Of a stretch of 64,000 nucleotides of DNA, positions 33,312-41,904 are shown piece after piece (within the stretch, counting starts at the first letter, position 1; the number at the start of each line of letters is the position of its first letter). Source of the stretch: Neobacillus niacini (GTDB taxonomy: Bacteria; Bacillota; Bacilli; Bacillales; Cytobacillaceae); assembly GCF_019749295.1 (NCBI RefSeq), contig NZ_JACWFG010000026.1, positions 1 through 64,000 on the forward strand, in the 5' to 3' direction. The notes under the pieces are model-generated. The model was not told the DNA's origin. It made no database searches and worked only from the letters and a program-made list of their open reading frames with translations. Both the position numbers and the translations under genes were made by a program.

Positions 33312-36242
33312 CTATTCATTGTACCATTTATCTATTAACTTAGTTGCTTTTTCAGTTAACTCTTCCTTTGCATGTGCAGAAATCAAGTTACTTAAACCAC
33401 TATTATTCAGATGTCTAATAAAGGTTTCCATTTGGTGAATGGCTTGAGGAATTCTTCCATCCCCAAAGTGATGTTCTGCATTATTCAGGTGATTTTCCAG
33501 CTGTGTTGCCAATGGCTGCTGTACTTCTCCTTTGCTGCCATACTCCTCTAGTAGACTTCTTACATATGGAATATCTACATTCACTTCAGGAATTAAGATA
33601 CCCGTGTTCATTTTAAAATAGTCAACATCCATATTTGCTGTTGCTGGTGTGTCTGCACCCAATTTAATCAAATTTCCATTTGATTGGACAACCGATTCTC
33701 CGGTCCAGATGTACTCACCGTCCACATATAAATCAAAGGTAGAGTTTTCGTTAACCACTACTCGATACACATGATATACTGTTGTATCAAGTGTAAATGT
33801 TTGAGTTGGGTTTTGTATTTTATTTTGAACACTTCCTGTTACTCCATCATTCGTCAAGAAAACAGACATGAGTTGACCGTTTACTCTAACGCCAACTTCA
33901 TTTCCTGTAGTTAGTGCATTTACTTTTGCCCGGAATTCAAAGGTATAGGCTCCATGAGGAACAAAGAAATTGTTCTTCGTAACATAGCGGAAAGCTGAAG
34001 TTCCTTCATTTAATGTTTCTACAATGGTTACATAACCATCACCTTGTGTAACTTTTCCCGTTGTTTCACTCGTACGTGAGCCCTTAGTAATTCCCCACTC
34101 TTTTGTGTAATCCCTAAAGCTTTCATCTACAATATCCCATACAAATCCGTCTCTTACTTCAAGGATTAACGTATTAGAAGCCACGGTTACATCATTAAAA
34201 GCAGCTTCTACCCATATTTCAGCTGTTCCCTCAGCATGAGCTTGCACAATCCCATCTTTTACGGTCACAACATTTGGGTTCGAGCTAAAATAGTTAATGG
34301 TAACGTCATTTAGGTCTACTGGTTTTCCATTTTTACGAATAGCATTCATTACTAAAGGAGTTGAGGTACCTTTTTGCAGGGTTGTATTTTGTATATTTAT
34401 ATCCACCGTCTTTAACTTTTCCAACTCTTCAGGGGGAACAGACTTCGCTAAAGCAATTTTGGTACTTCCACGTTGCCCAACTTCATAATACATATATACT
34501 GTATCGCCTTCTTGAAGATACGAACGTGAAGCAACCCTGCCATAATCAGGATCTTCACCCGTTGCTTTATTGAATGCTCCGTGATGTATGGCTAAATCAA
34601 AGTTTTCTCCGACTTCCACGATATATTGATGCCCATCACCGGCGTGCACGGCAACATAATGCCTTCCTTCCCAAGGGAAATAGTAAGCACCTGATAAATT
34701 CCCTTTGTGGTCAAAGCTTTCCGTTTTAACGGGAGAAATAACCGGAGTTCTTTGTGTTTCCCACTCCTTTCCATCATTGGACCACGCTAGATAGATTCTT
34801 CTATTTCCGTTGTTGTTCCCCATTAACAGCATGATATATTTATTCCCTTTTTCAGGGATGGTATATTTAAAAACTCTTGCATAGGATGTTTCACTGACAT
34901 CATTAAAATCAGCTGTTGTTACTACAGTTTTTTCATAGTAAAAATGAATACCATCCACGGAAGTAGCTAACCTAGTTGTAGTATTTTCACCATGAAAATA
35001 CATGTATAGTTTATTTTCTTCTTCCATCCAAATTGGGTGCGCGGATGCAACATGCGAAACCGAATAATGTGGTGGATTATTACGGTTGATAACTGGGTTT
35101 GCCTCATATTCAACCCATGGACCTTCAGGTGAATCTGAATAAGCTAATGAAATTCCGCCTGGGCTGTCATGCGGTCCATAATACATATAATACTTTCCTA
35201 ATGGTTTCTCGAAGTAATCTGAAGCTCTTATAACTGTAGGAAAATCATATTCGTCAGTTGGATTATAGTTCATATTGGCAGGATCGATTACTACCTTCTG
35301 ATATTCAAATACCGGAAAGGTTGCTGGAGCGACATGGATGGAGTTATTGAATAGAGAGATAGATTGTTCTAGTTTTACGACCATATCATTAATTTGAGAT
35401 TGTTCAGCACTTTCGTTAAGAAGGAGGGCTTCTGCTTCTATAATGGCAGCTTGCAGTGTATCAACCGCTGATTGGGGATATTGACCAAGGTTCTCCCCCA
35501 CACTCGCTTCCTCCACTAACGCTTTTGCTTTTGCAATAGCTGTCTCCAAATCAGAGGTTTCAAGAGTCGGTTCTTGACCCTCTGGAACCAAGATACCATT
35601 TGCCATTTTGAAATAGTCGATATCCATATCTGCACTTGCAATAGACTCGGCTCCGATTTTGATTAATTTTCCGCCCGATTCATTACCTGCCTGACTGCTT
35701 ATCAGATATTGACCATTGACGTAAACATCAAAGCTATAATCGTTATTGACAACGACTCTGTAAATGTTGTATTCACTGGTATCTAACGTATGTGTTTGGG
35801 TTGGATTTACGACTCTATCTCTAATCGTTCCCGCTTCACCATCATAGCTTAAAAACACTCCGACTAATTTATTGTTTAGTCTTACTCCTACCTCATTACC
35901 AGTACTAGGATTATTCACTTTTGCCTTGAATTCAAAGGTAAAAGCACCTTCAGGAATCGTAAAATCATTTTTAATTAGGAAATGCCAGGCAAAATTCGTG
36001 GCTTCTAGACTTTCTTTTATAGTAACAATTCCATCTCCCTGGACAATACTGCCTGTTGCAGCATTTGTACTTGAGCCCTTGGATACACCCCAGCCGCTTT
36101 TGTAATCCGAAAATCCCTCATCCACAATATCCCATGTTTCAGGTATCGCTTCAGCAAATGTAATCGTCTGAGTTGAAGCACTTAATAGCAATACAAAAAT
36201 TAACAGACACCTTATCACTGGTTTTGCTTTGAGATTTTCCAA
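33312..36242 (-). CDS. Large secreted multidomain glycoside-hydrolase-like protein
   Basis: 976 residues with a signal peptide ending near 31 (STQTITFAEA). In order: a LamG-like beta-sandwich (about 35-215), a FIVAR-like helical module (about 225-300), and a five-bladed propeller (about 310-620) with WVEYEANPVINRN and YYMYYGPHDSPGG, like GH43/GH117 enzymes. Then come a Big_2 Ig-like domain (about 625-715), a second LamG-like copy (about 725-905; WDIVDESFRDY repeats the first domain's WDIVDEGFSDY) and a C-terminal FIMAH-type helical domain. It probably binds or cleaves an extracellular polysaccharide; the catalytic residues are not certain. There is no LPxTG or SLH anchor. The start is TTG 36242 with GGAGG eight bases before. 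It is the last gene of the locus. Confidence 0.85.
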   Translation of the reverse strand: MENLKAKPVIRCLLIFVLLLSASTQTITFAEAIPETWDIVDEGFSDYKSGWGVSKGSSTNAATGSIVQGDGIVTIKESLEATNFAWHFLIKNDFTIPEGAFTFEFKAKVNNPSTGNEVGVRLNNKLVGVFLSYDGEAGTIRDRVVNPTQTHTLDTSEYNIYRVVVNNDYSFDVYVNGQYLISSQAGNESGGKLIKIGAESIASADMDIDYFKMANGILVPEGQEPTLETSDLETAIAKAKALVEEASVGENLGQYPQSAVDTLQAAIIEAEALLLNESAEQSQINDMVVKLEQSISLFNNSIHVAPATFPVFEYQKVVIDPANMNYNPTDEYDFPTVIRASDYFEKPLGKYYMYYGPHDSPGGISLAYSDSPEGPWVEYEANPVINRNNPPHYSVSHVASAHPIWMEEENKLYMYFHGENTTTRLATSVDGIHFYYEKTVVTTADFNDVSETSYARVFKYTIPEKGNKYIMLLMGNNNGNRRIYLAWSNDGKEWETQRTPVISPVKTESFDHKGNLSGAYYFPWEGRHYVAVHAGDGHQYIVEVGENFDLAIHHGAFNKATGEDPDYGRVASRSYLQEGDTVYMYYEVGQRGSTKIALAKSVPPEELEKLKTVDINIQNTTLQKGTSTPLVMNAIRKNGKPVDLNDVTINYFSSNPNVVTVKDGIVQAHAEGTAEIWVEAAFNDVTVASNTLILEVRDGFVWDIVDESFRDYTKEWGITKGSRTSETTGKVTQGDGYVTIVETLNEGTSAFRYVTKNNFFVPHGAYTFEFRAKVNALTTGNEVGVRVNGQLMSVFLTNDGVTGSVQNKIQNPTQTFTLDTTVYHVYRVVVNENSTFDLYVDGEYIWTGESVVQSNGNLIKLGADTPATANMDVDYFKMNTGILIPEVNVDIPYVRSLLEEYGSKGEVQQPLATQLENHLNNAEHHFGDGRIPQAIHQMETFIRHLNNSGLSNLISAHAKEELTEKATKLIDKWYNE

Positions 36243-36287
36243 TCACATAACCTCCATTTTTAATAGACTAGATAAGTTTTTTCACAT

Positions 36288-36319
36288 AGTAGAAGGCAGA
36301 ATTACTTCTGCCTTCTACT
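36288..36319 (-). other. Perfect 14-bp intercistronic hairpin
   Basis: AGTAGAAGGCAGAA/TTCTGCCTTCTACT with a 4-base loop, directly after the stop of the DUF4127 gene and 46 bp before the start of the secreted-protein gene. No long T run follows on the minus strand, so it is either a partial attenuator or an mRNA-processing/stability element. Confidence 0.75.
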
Positions 36320-36324
36320 ATTAA

Positions 36325-37974
36325 TTATTTGAGTTCCAACTCTGGTTCCAGCTCTGCCTCAAAAATCCTTGGCCATGGCAGGTTCACATGAACACTTTCT
36401 AACGATGAAATGGTTTTGTAAAAATCCTTCTTTCCTCTCGAACCAATGTACACTTCTTTACCATCAAAATATTGGTACCACTTCTCGGTTTCAGCTGTTA
36501 GTTTTTCTTTTACAAATTGGTTTACTAAATCGTATTTATTACCTAAGTCCCACTCACTTGCACCAATTTGTCCGATATAGCCTCTCGCCGCAGGATGGAC
36601 AACATTTTTATACCCTTGATCTTTCGCAAAGCGATGGAGTAAAAACTCATAATGATGTTCAGAGGCCTGTTCATATAATGGCACACCAAATCCTGCCTCT
36701 TGCTCTAAAAACGCTGCACGAGCTGCTGCATGACCCACGGTAATGCCGAGTGCATTTCCAGCTGTATTCCAGCCGCTATAGGCTAGAATTCTTGTTAAAT
36801 CTACCTTTTTCGCAAGCTCAGTCACTAAAGCCTCATCCGCCTTATTAACAATCAAAACATCGCCAATCGCTACTTGTTTTCCAACCGTAATCAATTCATT
36901 TGTTCTTTGGACGAGCTCTGTAATATCTTCTGATCTTGATGTTCCACTCTTAGATGGCGTGTTTAGTAGAAGATGAATGTCTGCATCTTCCTCGTTATCA
37001 ACAATTCTACCTCCAGCAGAAACAATATGCTTTTGCACATTATAATCAAAGGTTGTATCTTCAAAAGGAGCTATCCAGTCCTTACCATGAACTCCTCCGT
37101 ATTCAACAAAGAATGCAGGAGATGTCTTATAGAGTTGATTGACAAATCGTGAAACCAATACCACTCCCACTTCATCAGCACCTGGGAAGACAGCAACTTG
37201 GTCTTCGACATCTAGTTGGTTCACCTTTTCAAGTAGCAGCTCTCTTTCCGCACGATGGAGTCCGTGAGGAGCAGCGTCATCTTGTGCCAGGATTAAGTGG
37301 TCGATATAACCTTCATTCACCCAGTCAACCATTAAGTTATTCACAGTATGGTTTCTAGCTCTAGCTTTCTTGTAATCTTCTAAAACAGCTGCTGGGATAA
37401 TCGACTCTAATTCCGCTAGTCTTTCTTTCCCAGGCATTTCGAGGTTTACGACCTTATCGTATAATATTGCCCACTCACTTATTTGCGAATAATATTTTAA
37501 GTATTCATCACTAATGGCTGTCACCGCTAAACGTTGTATCGTATCAAAGACATATACAGGCTTTTCCGGGTACAATTTTTTCAATTCTTTAATTACCTGG
37601 ATATCCTTGGTTGCTTCTTCCAGGGATTTCACCCCTGTACGTGAAGCGACTAAACCGCCATAGGCAAGCATACTGGTTGAAATGACAAATCCATCGGCTT
37701 GATCTCCATTCTCTAAAAGCCATTTACTTATTTCTTCGCCATTTCCAGGCTGCGTAAATTTACCTGTCCTTTCTTTTGGTGGGGAAATCACGTCGATACC
37801 AGCAGATGCACCTACCTTCTCAGGAAAATAAACATTTGCTGGTCTGTCATCCAACGGAACCAGTAGAAGTGTCGCTTGTTCTTGTTTGATTTCTTTGGCT
37901 GACATCATAGAGGCAGAACTAATAATGAGTAGTACAGCAAGACTTAAGGAAAAAATTCTTCTCCAGTGTTTCAT
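36325..37974 (-). CDS. DUF4127 family secreted protein
   Basis: 549 residues with an N-terminal signal peptide (SLSLAVLLIISSASMMSA). The mature part starts with the family hallmark LLLVPLDDRPANVYFPE. Further typical strings: STSMLAYGGLVASRTG, VYVFDTIQRLAVT, LILAQDDAAPHGLHRAE, and YSGWNTAGNALGITVGHAA near the C-terminal third. DUF4127 proteins have no characterised activity. This gene lies 24 bp downstream of the FAD oxidoreductase gene on the same transcript as the ABC importer, so a role in breakdown or modification of the imported carbohydrate is plausible. A GAAGGAGG site precedes ATG 37974. Confidence 0.88.
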   Translation of the reverse strand: MKHWRRIFSLSLAVLLIISSASMMSAKEIKQEQATLLLVPLDDRPANVYFPEKVGASAGIDVISPPKERTGKFTQPGNGEEISKWLLENGDQADGFVISTSMLAYGGLVASRTGVKSLEEATKDIQVIKELKKLYPEKPVYVFDTIQRLAVTAISDEYLKYYSQISEWAILYDKVVNLEMPGKERLAELESIIPAAVLEDYKKARARNHTVNNLMVDWVNEGYIDHLILAQDDAAPHGLHRAERELLLEKVNQLDVEDQVAVFPGADEVGVVLVSRFVNQLYKTSPAFFVEYGGVHGKDWIAPFEDTTFDYNVQKHIVSAGGRIVDNEEDADIHLLLNTPSKSGTSRSEDITELVQRTNELITVGKQVAIGDVLIVNKADEALVTELAKKVDLTRILAYSGWNTAGNALGITVGHAAARAAFLEQEAGFGVPLYEQASEHHYEFLLHRFAKDQGYKNVVHPAARGYIGQIGASEWDLGNKYDLVNQFVKEKLTAETEKWYQYFDGKEVYIGSRGKKDFYKTISSLESVHVNLPWPRIFEAELEPELELK

Positions 37975-37998
37975 GGGTTTCCTCCTTCAAGAAAGAAT

Positions 37999-39339
37999 TT
38001 AAATAACCACACCATTGTCTACCAAAATAGCTTGAAGCTTTTTAATATCAATATTTTTCGGTGCTACATCATCGGTAATAGCAAGTGCTGCAGCGGTTCC
38101 TGCCGCCTGCCCAGTTGCCATTGCACTAGGCGTCAATCTCGTTGTTGCTAAAGCCTCATGAGTGGTTGAAATACATCTTCCTGCCACTAATAGATTTTCA
38201 ATACCTTTGGGCACGAGACATCGATAGGGAATCCCATAACATCCATCACCCTCAATGTCATTTGCTTGAACACCTTTACCGGTCGGGTCATGGATATCAA
38301 CTGGATAGCCACTGAGAGCGATCGTGTCATCAAACTTCTTTCCTGCAACAACATCTTCGATGGTGAGTGCATACTGTCCATCAATCCGTCTAGTTTCTCG
38401 AATACCAATTTGCGATCCAACAGCTGAGATCGAAGCTTTTTCAAAGCCAGGAATCTTCTGCTGCAAAAATTCAGCCATCATCAATACTTGCTTTCTGCCT
38501 TCTTTTTCCGCTTTCGTTAAGTCAAAAACATCCGTTCCATCAAGACCTTGAACACGAGTGCAATTGACAAGAACTTCATCCTCTTCAGGGCCTGCAAAAA
38601 AGAGAACTTGATCCCGATTGATTGGTACTCCCGATGCCTTCCATTCTTTATAAAAACCCTGTACGCCCGTAATGGGTATTACATCTAATTCGGCAATCGG
38701 TGTCTTTTTATAAAAATTACTCGGATCTGCCTGCATTGCTTCCTTTACTTTTGAAAGATCCACGCCTCTCATTCGAAACTTCATCGTCATCGGCTGTGTT
38801 TTACTATCCCCTTCTCTCCCTTTTAAACAAGGAGCACCGGATAAGTAAGCAAGATCGGCGTCTCCTGTTGTATCGACAAATTGCTTCGCTGACACTTGTA
38901 TCGGTCCCGATTTTGTTGTTAGATTAATGGATTTAATTTTACTTCCCACTACCTCAACCTTATCTACAAAACTATGAACAAGGACTTCTACACCTGCTTC
39001 ATCTAGCATTTCTAATGCTAACAGCTTATATTTTTCAGGATGATAAGGGGTTAGTGTATTGGTAAACCCTACGGTATCGCGCAAATGACCGGGTGAACCA
39101 TTTCTTTCTATTAAACGCTCAACGATTTCCTGAGCAATCCCTTTAATAACTTGTCTTCCTGACTCCGTATGGAAAGTCATCCATGGATAAACAAGTGCTA
39201 CGGTAGACATTCCTCCAAGGAAACCATATCTTTCAATTAGCAGCGTACTAGCTCCTGTCCTGCCTGAAGCAATCGCGGCATTAATACCCGCAGGTCCTCC
39301 TCCTGCTACGACCACATCATATTCTAGTTCTCTCTTCAA
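37999..39339 (-). CDS. FAD-dependent oxidoreductase (FAD_oxidored family)
   Basis: About 446 residues. The N-terminal dinucleotide motif YDVVVAGGGPAGINAAIASGR is followed by LLIERYGFLGGMSTV, the second FAD segment VDTTGDADLAYLSGAP, and the C-terminal RCISTTHEALATTRLTPSAMATGQAAG. The family resembles fumarate-reductase-fold flavoproteins with unknown substrates, often found beside CUT1 sugar importers in Bacilli and Paenibacilli. The longest frame opens at GTG 39348 directly abutting AAGGA; TTG 39339 has a ten-base gap and is preferred, though either is possible. It lies between the second permease and DUF4127 in the locus. Probably oxidises a sugar or sugar acid in the cytosol. Confidence 0.85.
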   Translation of the reverse strand: MKRELEYDVVVAGGGPAGINAAIASGRTGASTLLIERYGFLGGMSTVALVYPWMTFHTESGRQVIKGIAQEIVERLIERNGSPGHLRDTVGFTNTLTPYHPEKYKLLALEMLDEAGVEVLVHSFVDKVEVVGSKIKSINLTTKSGPIQVSAKQFVDTTGDADLAYLSGAPCLKGREGDSKTQPMTMKFRMRGVDLSKVKEAMQADPSNFYKKTPIAELDVIPITGVQGFYKEWKASGVPINRDQVLFFAGPEEDEVLVNCTRVQGLDGTDVFDLTKAEKEGRKQVLMMAEFLQQKIPGFEKASISAVGSQIGIRETRRIDGQYALTIEDVVAGKKFDDTIALSGYPVDIHDPTGKGVQANDIEGDGCYGIPYRCLVPKGIENLLVAGRCISTTHEALATTRLTPSAMATGQAAGTAAALAITDDVAPKNIDIKKLQAILVDNGVVI

Positions 39340-39374
39340 AATAGACACATCCTTTTTTGTATTTGAATCTCTGC

Positions 39375-40211
39375 TTACTTTCCACCCGTCATGGCTACAC
39401 CTTCAATAAATTGCTTTTGGGCGAAAAAGAAGACGATTAACAATGGAACCGTTGCCATAACGGATGCACTCATGAGAAGCTCCCACTTCGTCCCAACCTC
39501 ATCCGTAAATAAGGCCAATGCGACAGGTAACGTCATTAGTTCTTTTGAGTTAATATAAATAAGCGGTTCATAAAATTCATTCCAGCTGGTTAAAAAAGTG
39601 AAAATCGTGAGGGTGGCAACCGCTGGTTTGGCTAACGGAAGCATGATATTCCAATAAATCCGGAAATACGAGCATCCATCTAATTTCGCAGCCTCTTCTA
39701 ACTCCTTTGGTACCAATAAGAAAAATTGCCTCATGACGAAAACGCCAAATACTCCTGCAGGCCCTAAAATCGGAATCGCAATTAATGGGACATGCGTATT
39801 TATTAACCCCAAATCTCTCATAAATAAGAATAAAGGGATGGTAATGACCTCAACAGGAATCATCATGGTACTTAACAAACAAAGAAAAAGAAATGAACTT
39901 CCCTTAAACGTAAGCTTGGCGAAGGCGTAACCCGCTAAAGATCCTAAAAAGATGGTCCCAGCTGTTACTAATATCGCAATATAAAAGCTATTAAAATAGA
40001 AAAGATGAAATGGTGTCGATTCTAATACCTGTAAATAGTTTTCCCACTTAAACGGGTTTGGGATAAATTGGAACACAAAAACCTTCGTTGAATCCTTAAA
40101 TGATGTATTGATCATCCATAATAATGGAACAATCATGATGAGTGAAATAAGGGTAAGCACTCCGTAAAATGATAGTTTTGTAAAGATTCCGCTTTTCTTT
40201 TTATTCTTCAT
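39375..40211 (-). CDS. CUT1 carbohydrate ABC permease (MalG type)
   Basis: About 278 residues with six membrane helices. It carries the EAA loop in LEEAAKLDGCSYFRIYWNIMLPLAKPA, which docks the ATPase, and the family end TGGK. An N-terminal basic stretch KNKKKSG precedes helix 1. ATG 40211 has AAGGTGG upstream and overlaps the preceding permease gene by 11 bases, showing coupling. No ATPase gene is in the locus; like other YesMN-linked CUT1 systems it probably uses a shared MsmK/MsmX-type ATPase encoded elsewhere. It pairs with the MalF-type subunit directly upstream. Confidence 0.92.
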   Translation of the reverse strand: MKNKKKSGIFTKLSFYGVLTLISLIMIVPLLWMINTSFKDSTKVFVFQFIPNPFKWENYLQVLESTPFHLFYFNSFYIAILVTAGTIFLGSLAGYAFAKLTFKGSSFLFLCLLSTMMIPVEVITIPLFLFMRDLGLINTHVPLIAIPILGPAGVFGVFVMRQFFLLVPKELEEAAKLDGCSYFRIYWNIMLPLAKPAVATLTIFTFLTSWNEFYEPLIYINSKELMTLPVALALFTDEVGTKWELLMSASVMATVPLLIVFFFAQKQFIEGVAMTGGK

Positions 40212-41136
40212 GGAAAACCCACCTTTTTCTCGCACTCCATTGAATGATGGTAAAAAACAAGATAATTACAAATAGAACAAGTGCTATTGCTGATGCATAG
40301 CCAAAATCAAATAGTTTAAATGCATTTTCCCAAATATAGTAAACTAACACCTTGGTAGTATTCCCTGGACCACCGTTGGTCATTACATAGATTTGCCCAA
40401 ATACCTTCATGGATCCGATTACCGTTAAGATCAATGTTAAAAAAACAGTAGGGGTGATCATTGGCAGAGTGACATTCGTAAATTGCTTTAGCCTGTTGGC
40501 TCCATCTAAATAGGAAGCTTCATAGAGGTTTTTATCTACTTGCTGAAGGGCAGCTAAGAATAACACCATATTTAAACCAACATTCTTCAAGGCACTTACA
40601 ACAATAACAGCACCCATCGCTAGATCTGGATCATAAAGCCAGGCAGGTCCGTCAATTCCAATGACAGCAAGTATTTGGTTAATAAATCCTTCCTCCGTAC
40701 CAAACATATACTTCCAAATAATCGACCACACAACAATAGAAGTCATAACCGGAATAAAAATCGCTGTTCGAAAGAAACCAATTCCAGGTAAATTCTTCTG
40801 TAACAGCAATGCCAATAATAGGGCCATCAGGATATTAATTGGCACAAGACCTGCTGCGAAAATAAGTGTGTTTTTTAAAACAACCCAAAAGTCCGGATCA
40901 TTGACTAAGCGTTGATAGTTCTCACTCCCAATAAAATTGGGATCACCAAGAAGCTGCCAATCTGTTAAACTCATATAAATAGAATAAACTAGTGGGAATA
41001 ACATCACTAAAAGAAATCCAATTACCATTGGACTCACAAATAAATAGCCATAGAACGCTTCACTGCCGATAAATTTCTTTCTTCTTTTTTTACCCTTTGT
41101 GGGTAGAACTTTCGCTGTTTGAACATTTGATTCCAA
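40201..41136 (-). CDS. CUT1 carbohydrate ABC permease (MalF/UgpA type)
   Basis: 311 residues. A short N-terminal cytosolic region with basic KGKKRRKKF is followed by six helices. The EAA loop reads LYEASYLDGANRLKQFTNVTLPMITPT. FVSPMVIGFLLVMLFP and TNGGPGNTTKVLVYYIWENAF are typical of the family. The start is TTG 41136 with AAAGGGGG eight bases upstream. It lies 14 bp after the TIM-barrel gene. It forms the membrane channel with the MalG-type partner; the solute-binding protein at 41905 supplies the substrate. Confidence 0.92.
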   Translation of the reverse strand: MESNVQTAKVLPTKGKKRRKKFIGSEAFYGYLFVSPMVIGFLLVMLFPLVYSIYMSLTDWQLLGDPNFIGSENYQRLVNDPDFWVVLKNTLIFAAGLVPINILMALLLALLLQKNLPGIGFFRTAIFIPVMTSIVVWSIIWKYMFGTEEGFINQILAVIGIDGPAWLYDPDLAMGAVIVVSALKNVGLNMVLFLAALQQVDKNLYEASYLDGANRLKQFTNVTLPMITPTVFLTLILTVIGSMKVFGQIYVMTNGGPGNTTKVLVYYIWENAFKLFDFGYASAIALVLFVIILFFTIIQWSARKRWVFHEE

Positions 41137-41150
41137 TTCTCCTACCCCCT

Positions 41151-41840
41151 TTACAACGAATCGATTGCATTTCGAAAAGAGCTGATTGCTTGTTGAATAC
41201 TTTCTTCGGTATTTCCTATCACGATGGCTCCAAGCATAATCGCTTTTACTCCTGCTTTAGCGAGAATAGGAATGTCAGAAGGCACTAGCTTTCTTTGAGA
41301 AGGAACGAGTACTGGAACATCAACATGTTGGGTAAGCCAATTATAGGCAATTACATCTTTGAAGGTGAGTGGTGTTCCATATTCCTCTCCTGGAATGATG
41401 GATGCTTCTAAAGCGGTTATCCCAAGATGTTTTACGTTGCAAATGGAGGTAAGTGAATAGTCACTAGAGATGGCAAAGGTTTTTTCAATCTTGTCTAGCC
41501 CAAGCATCCAGCTAGGCATATCATGGGCATAAATGGAGTAAAAATTAAACCCTAGAGCAAGAAGCCGTTCCATTTCACTTTTTCTTATATCTTCAAATGA
41601 TCCACCCGGAACGATTCCAAGCGGTCCAGAAAATTCATCCCTAATACCGCGAAATACTTCCTCATAAGATTCCACTGCTTCAAACACATTTCCTGAAGCT
41701 CGATGATGGACATTCACATGCAGTTTAATACTGTCTACTCCAGCTTGGATGGCAGCCTTTGCTAAATCGAAGCGGTTTTCTGGTAAACTCACAATTAACG
41801 TCATTTTATTTTCATTCAGGTTTTGCTCTAACAATCCCAT
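41151..41840 (-). CDS. TIM-barrel protein of the carbohydrate locus
   Basis: About 229 residues, predicted (beta/alpha)8 barrel: TLIVSLPENRFDLAKAAIQAG, DSIKLHVNVHHRAS, LGIVPGGSFEDIRKSEM, LGFNFYSIYAH, VPVLVPSQRKLV, and AGVKAIMLGAIVIG as a phosphate-binding-type end. It resembles NanE/HisA-like phosphosugar barrels, so a phosphorylated sugar or sugar-acid substrate is likely; no exact family is claimed. ATG 41840 (MGLLEQ) has GGTGG eight bases upstream; the longer frame from 41897 overlaps the hairpin at 41866 and lacks a site. Its position between binding protein and permease genes ties it to use of the imported compound. Confidence 0.65.
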   Translation of the reverse strand: MGLLEQNLNENKMTLIVSLPENRFDLAKAAIQAGVDSIKLHVNVHHRASGNVFEAVESYEEVFRGIRDEFSGPLGIVPGGSFEDIRKSEMERLLALGFNFYSIYAHDMPSWMLGLDKIEKTFAISSDYSLTSICNVKHLGITALEASIIPGEEYGTPLTFKDVIAYNWLTQHVDVPVLVPSQRKLVPSDIPILAKAGVKAIMLGAIVIGNTEESIQQAISSFRNAIDSL

Positions 41841-41865
41841 CAAGTCTTCCACCCCTGTAAAAGCT

Positions 41866-41896
41866 ATGCGGTTAATCCTTAGAAGGCTTAACCGCA
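41866..41896 (-). other. Intercistronic hairpin after the binding-protein gene
   Basis: ATGCGGTTAA/TTAACCGCAT with inner CC/GG pairing, starting nine bases past the stop of the solute-binding protein. There is no T run. Such hairpins protect the upstream message and lower downstream expression in ABC operons, giving excess binding protein. Confidence 0.7.
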
Positions 41897-41904
41897 TCTC
41901 AATG

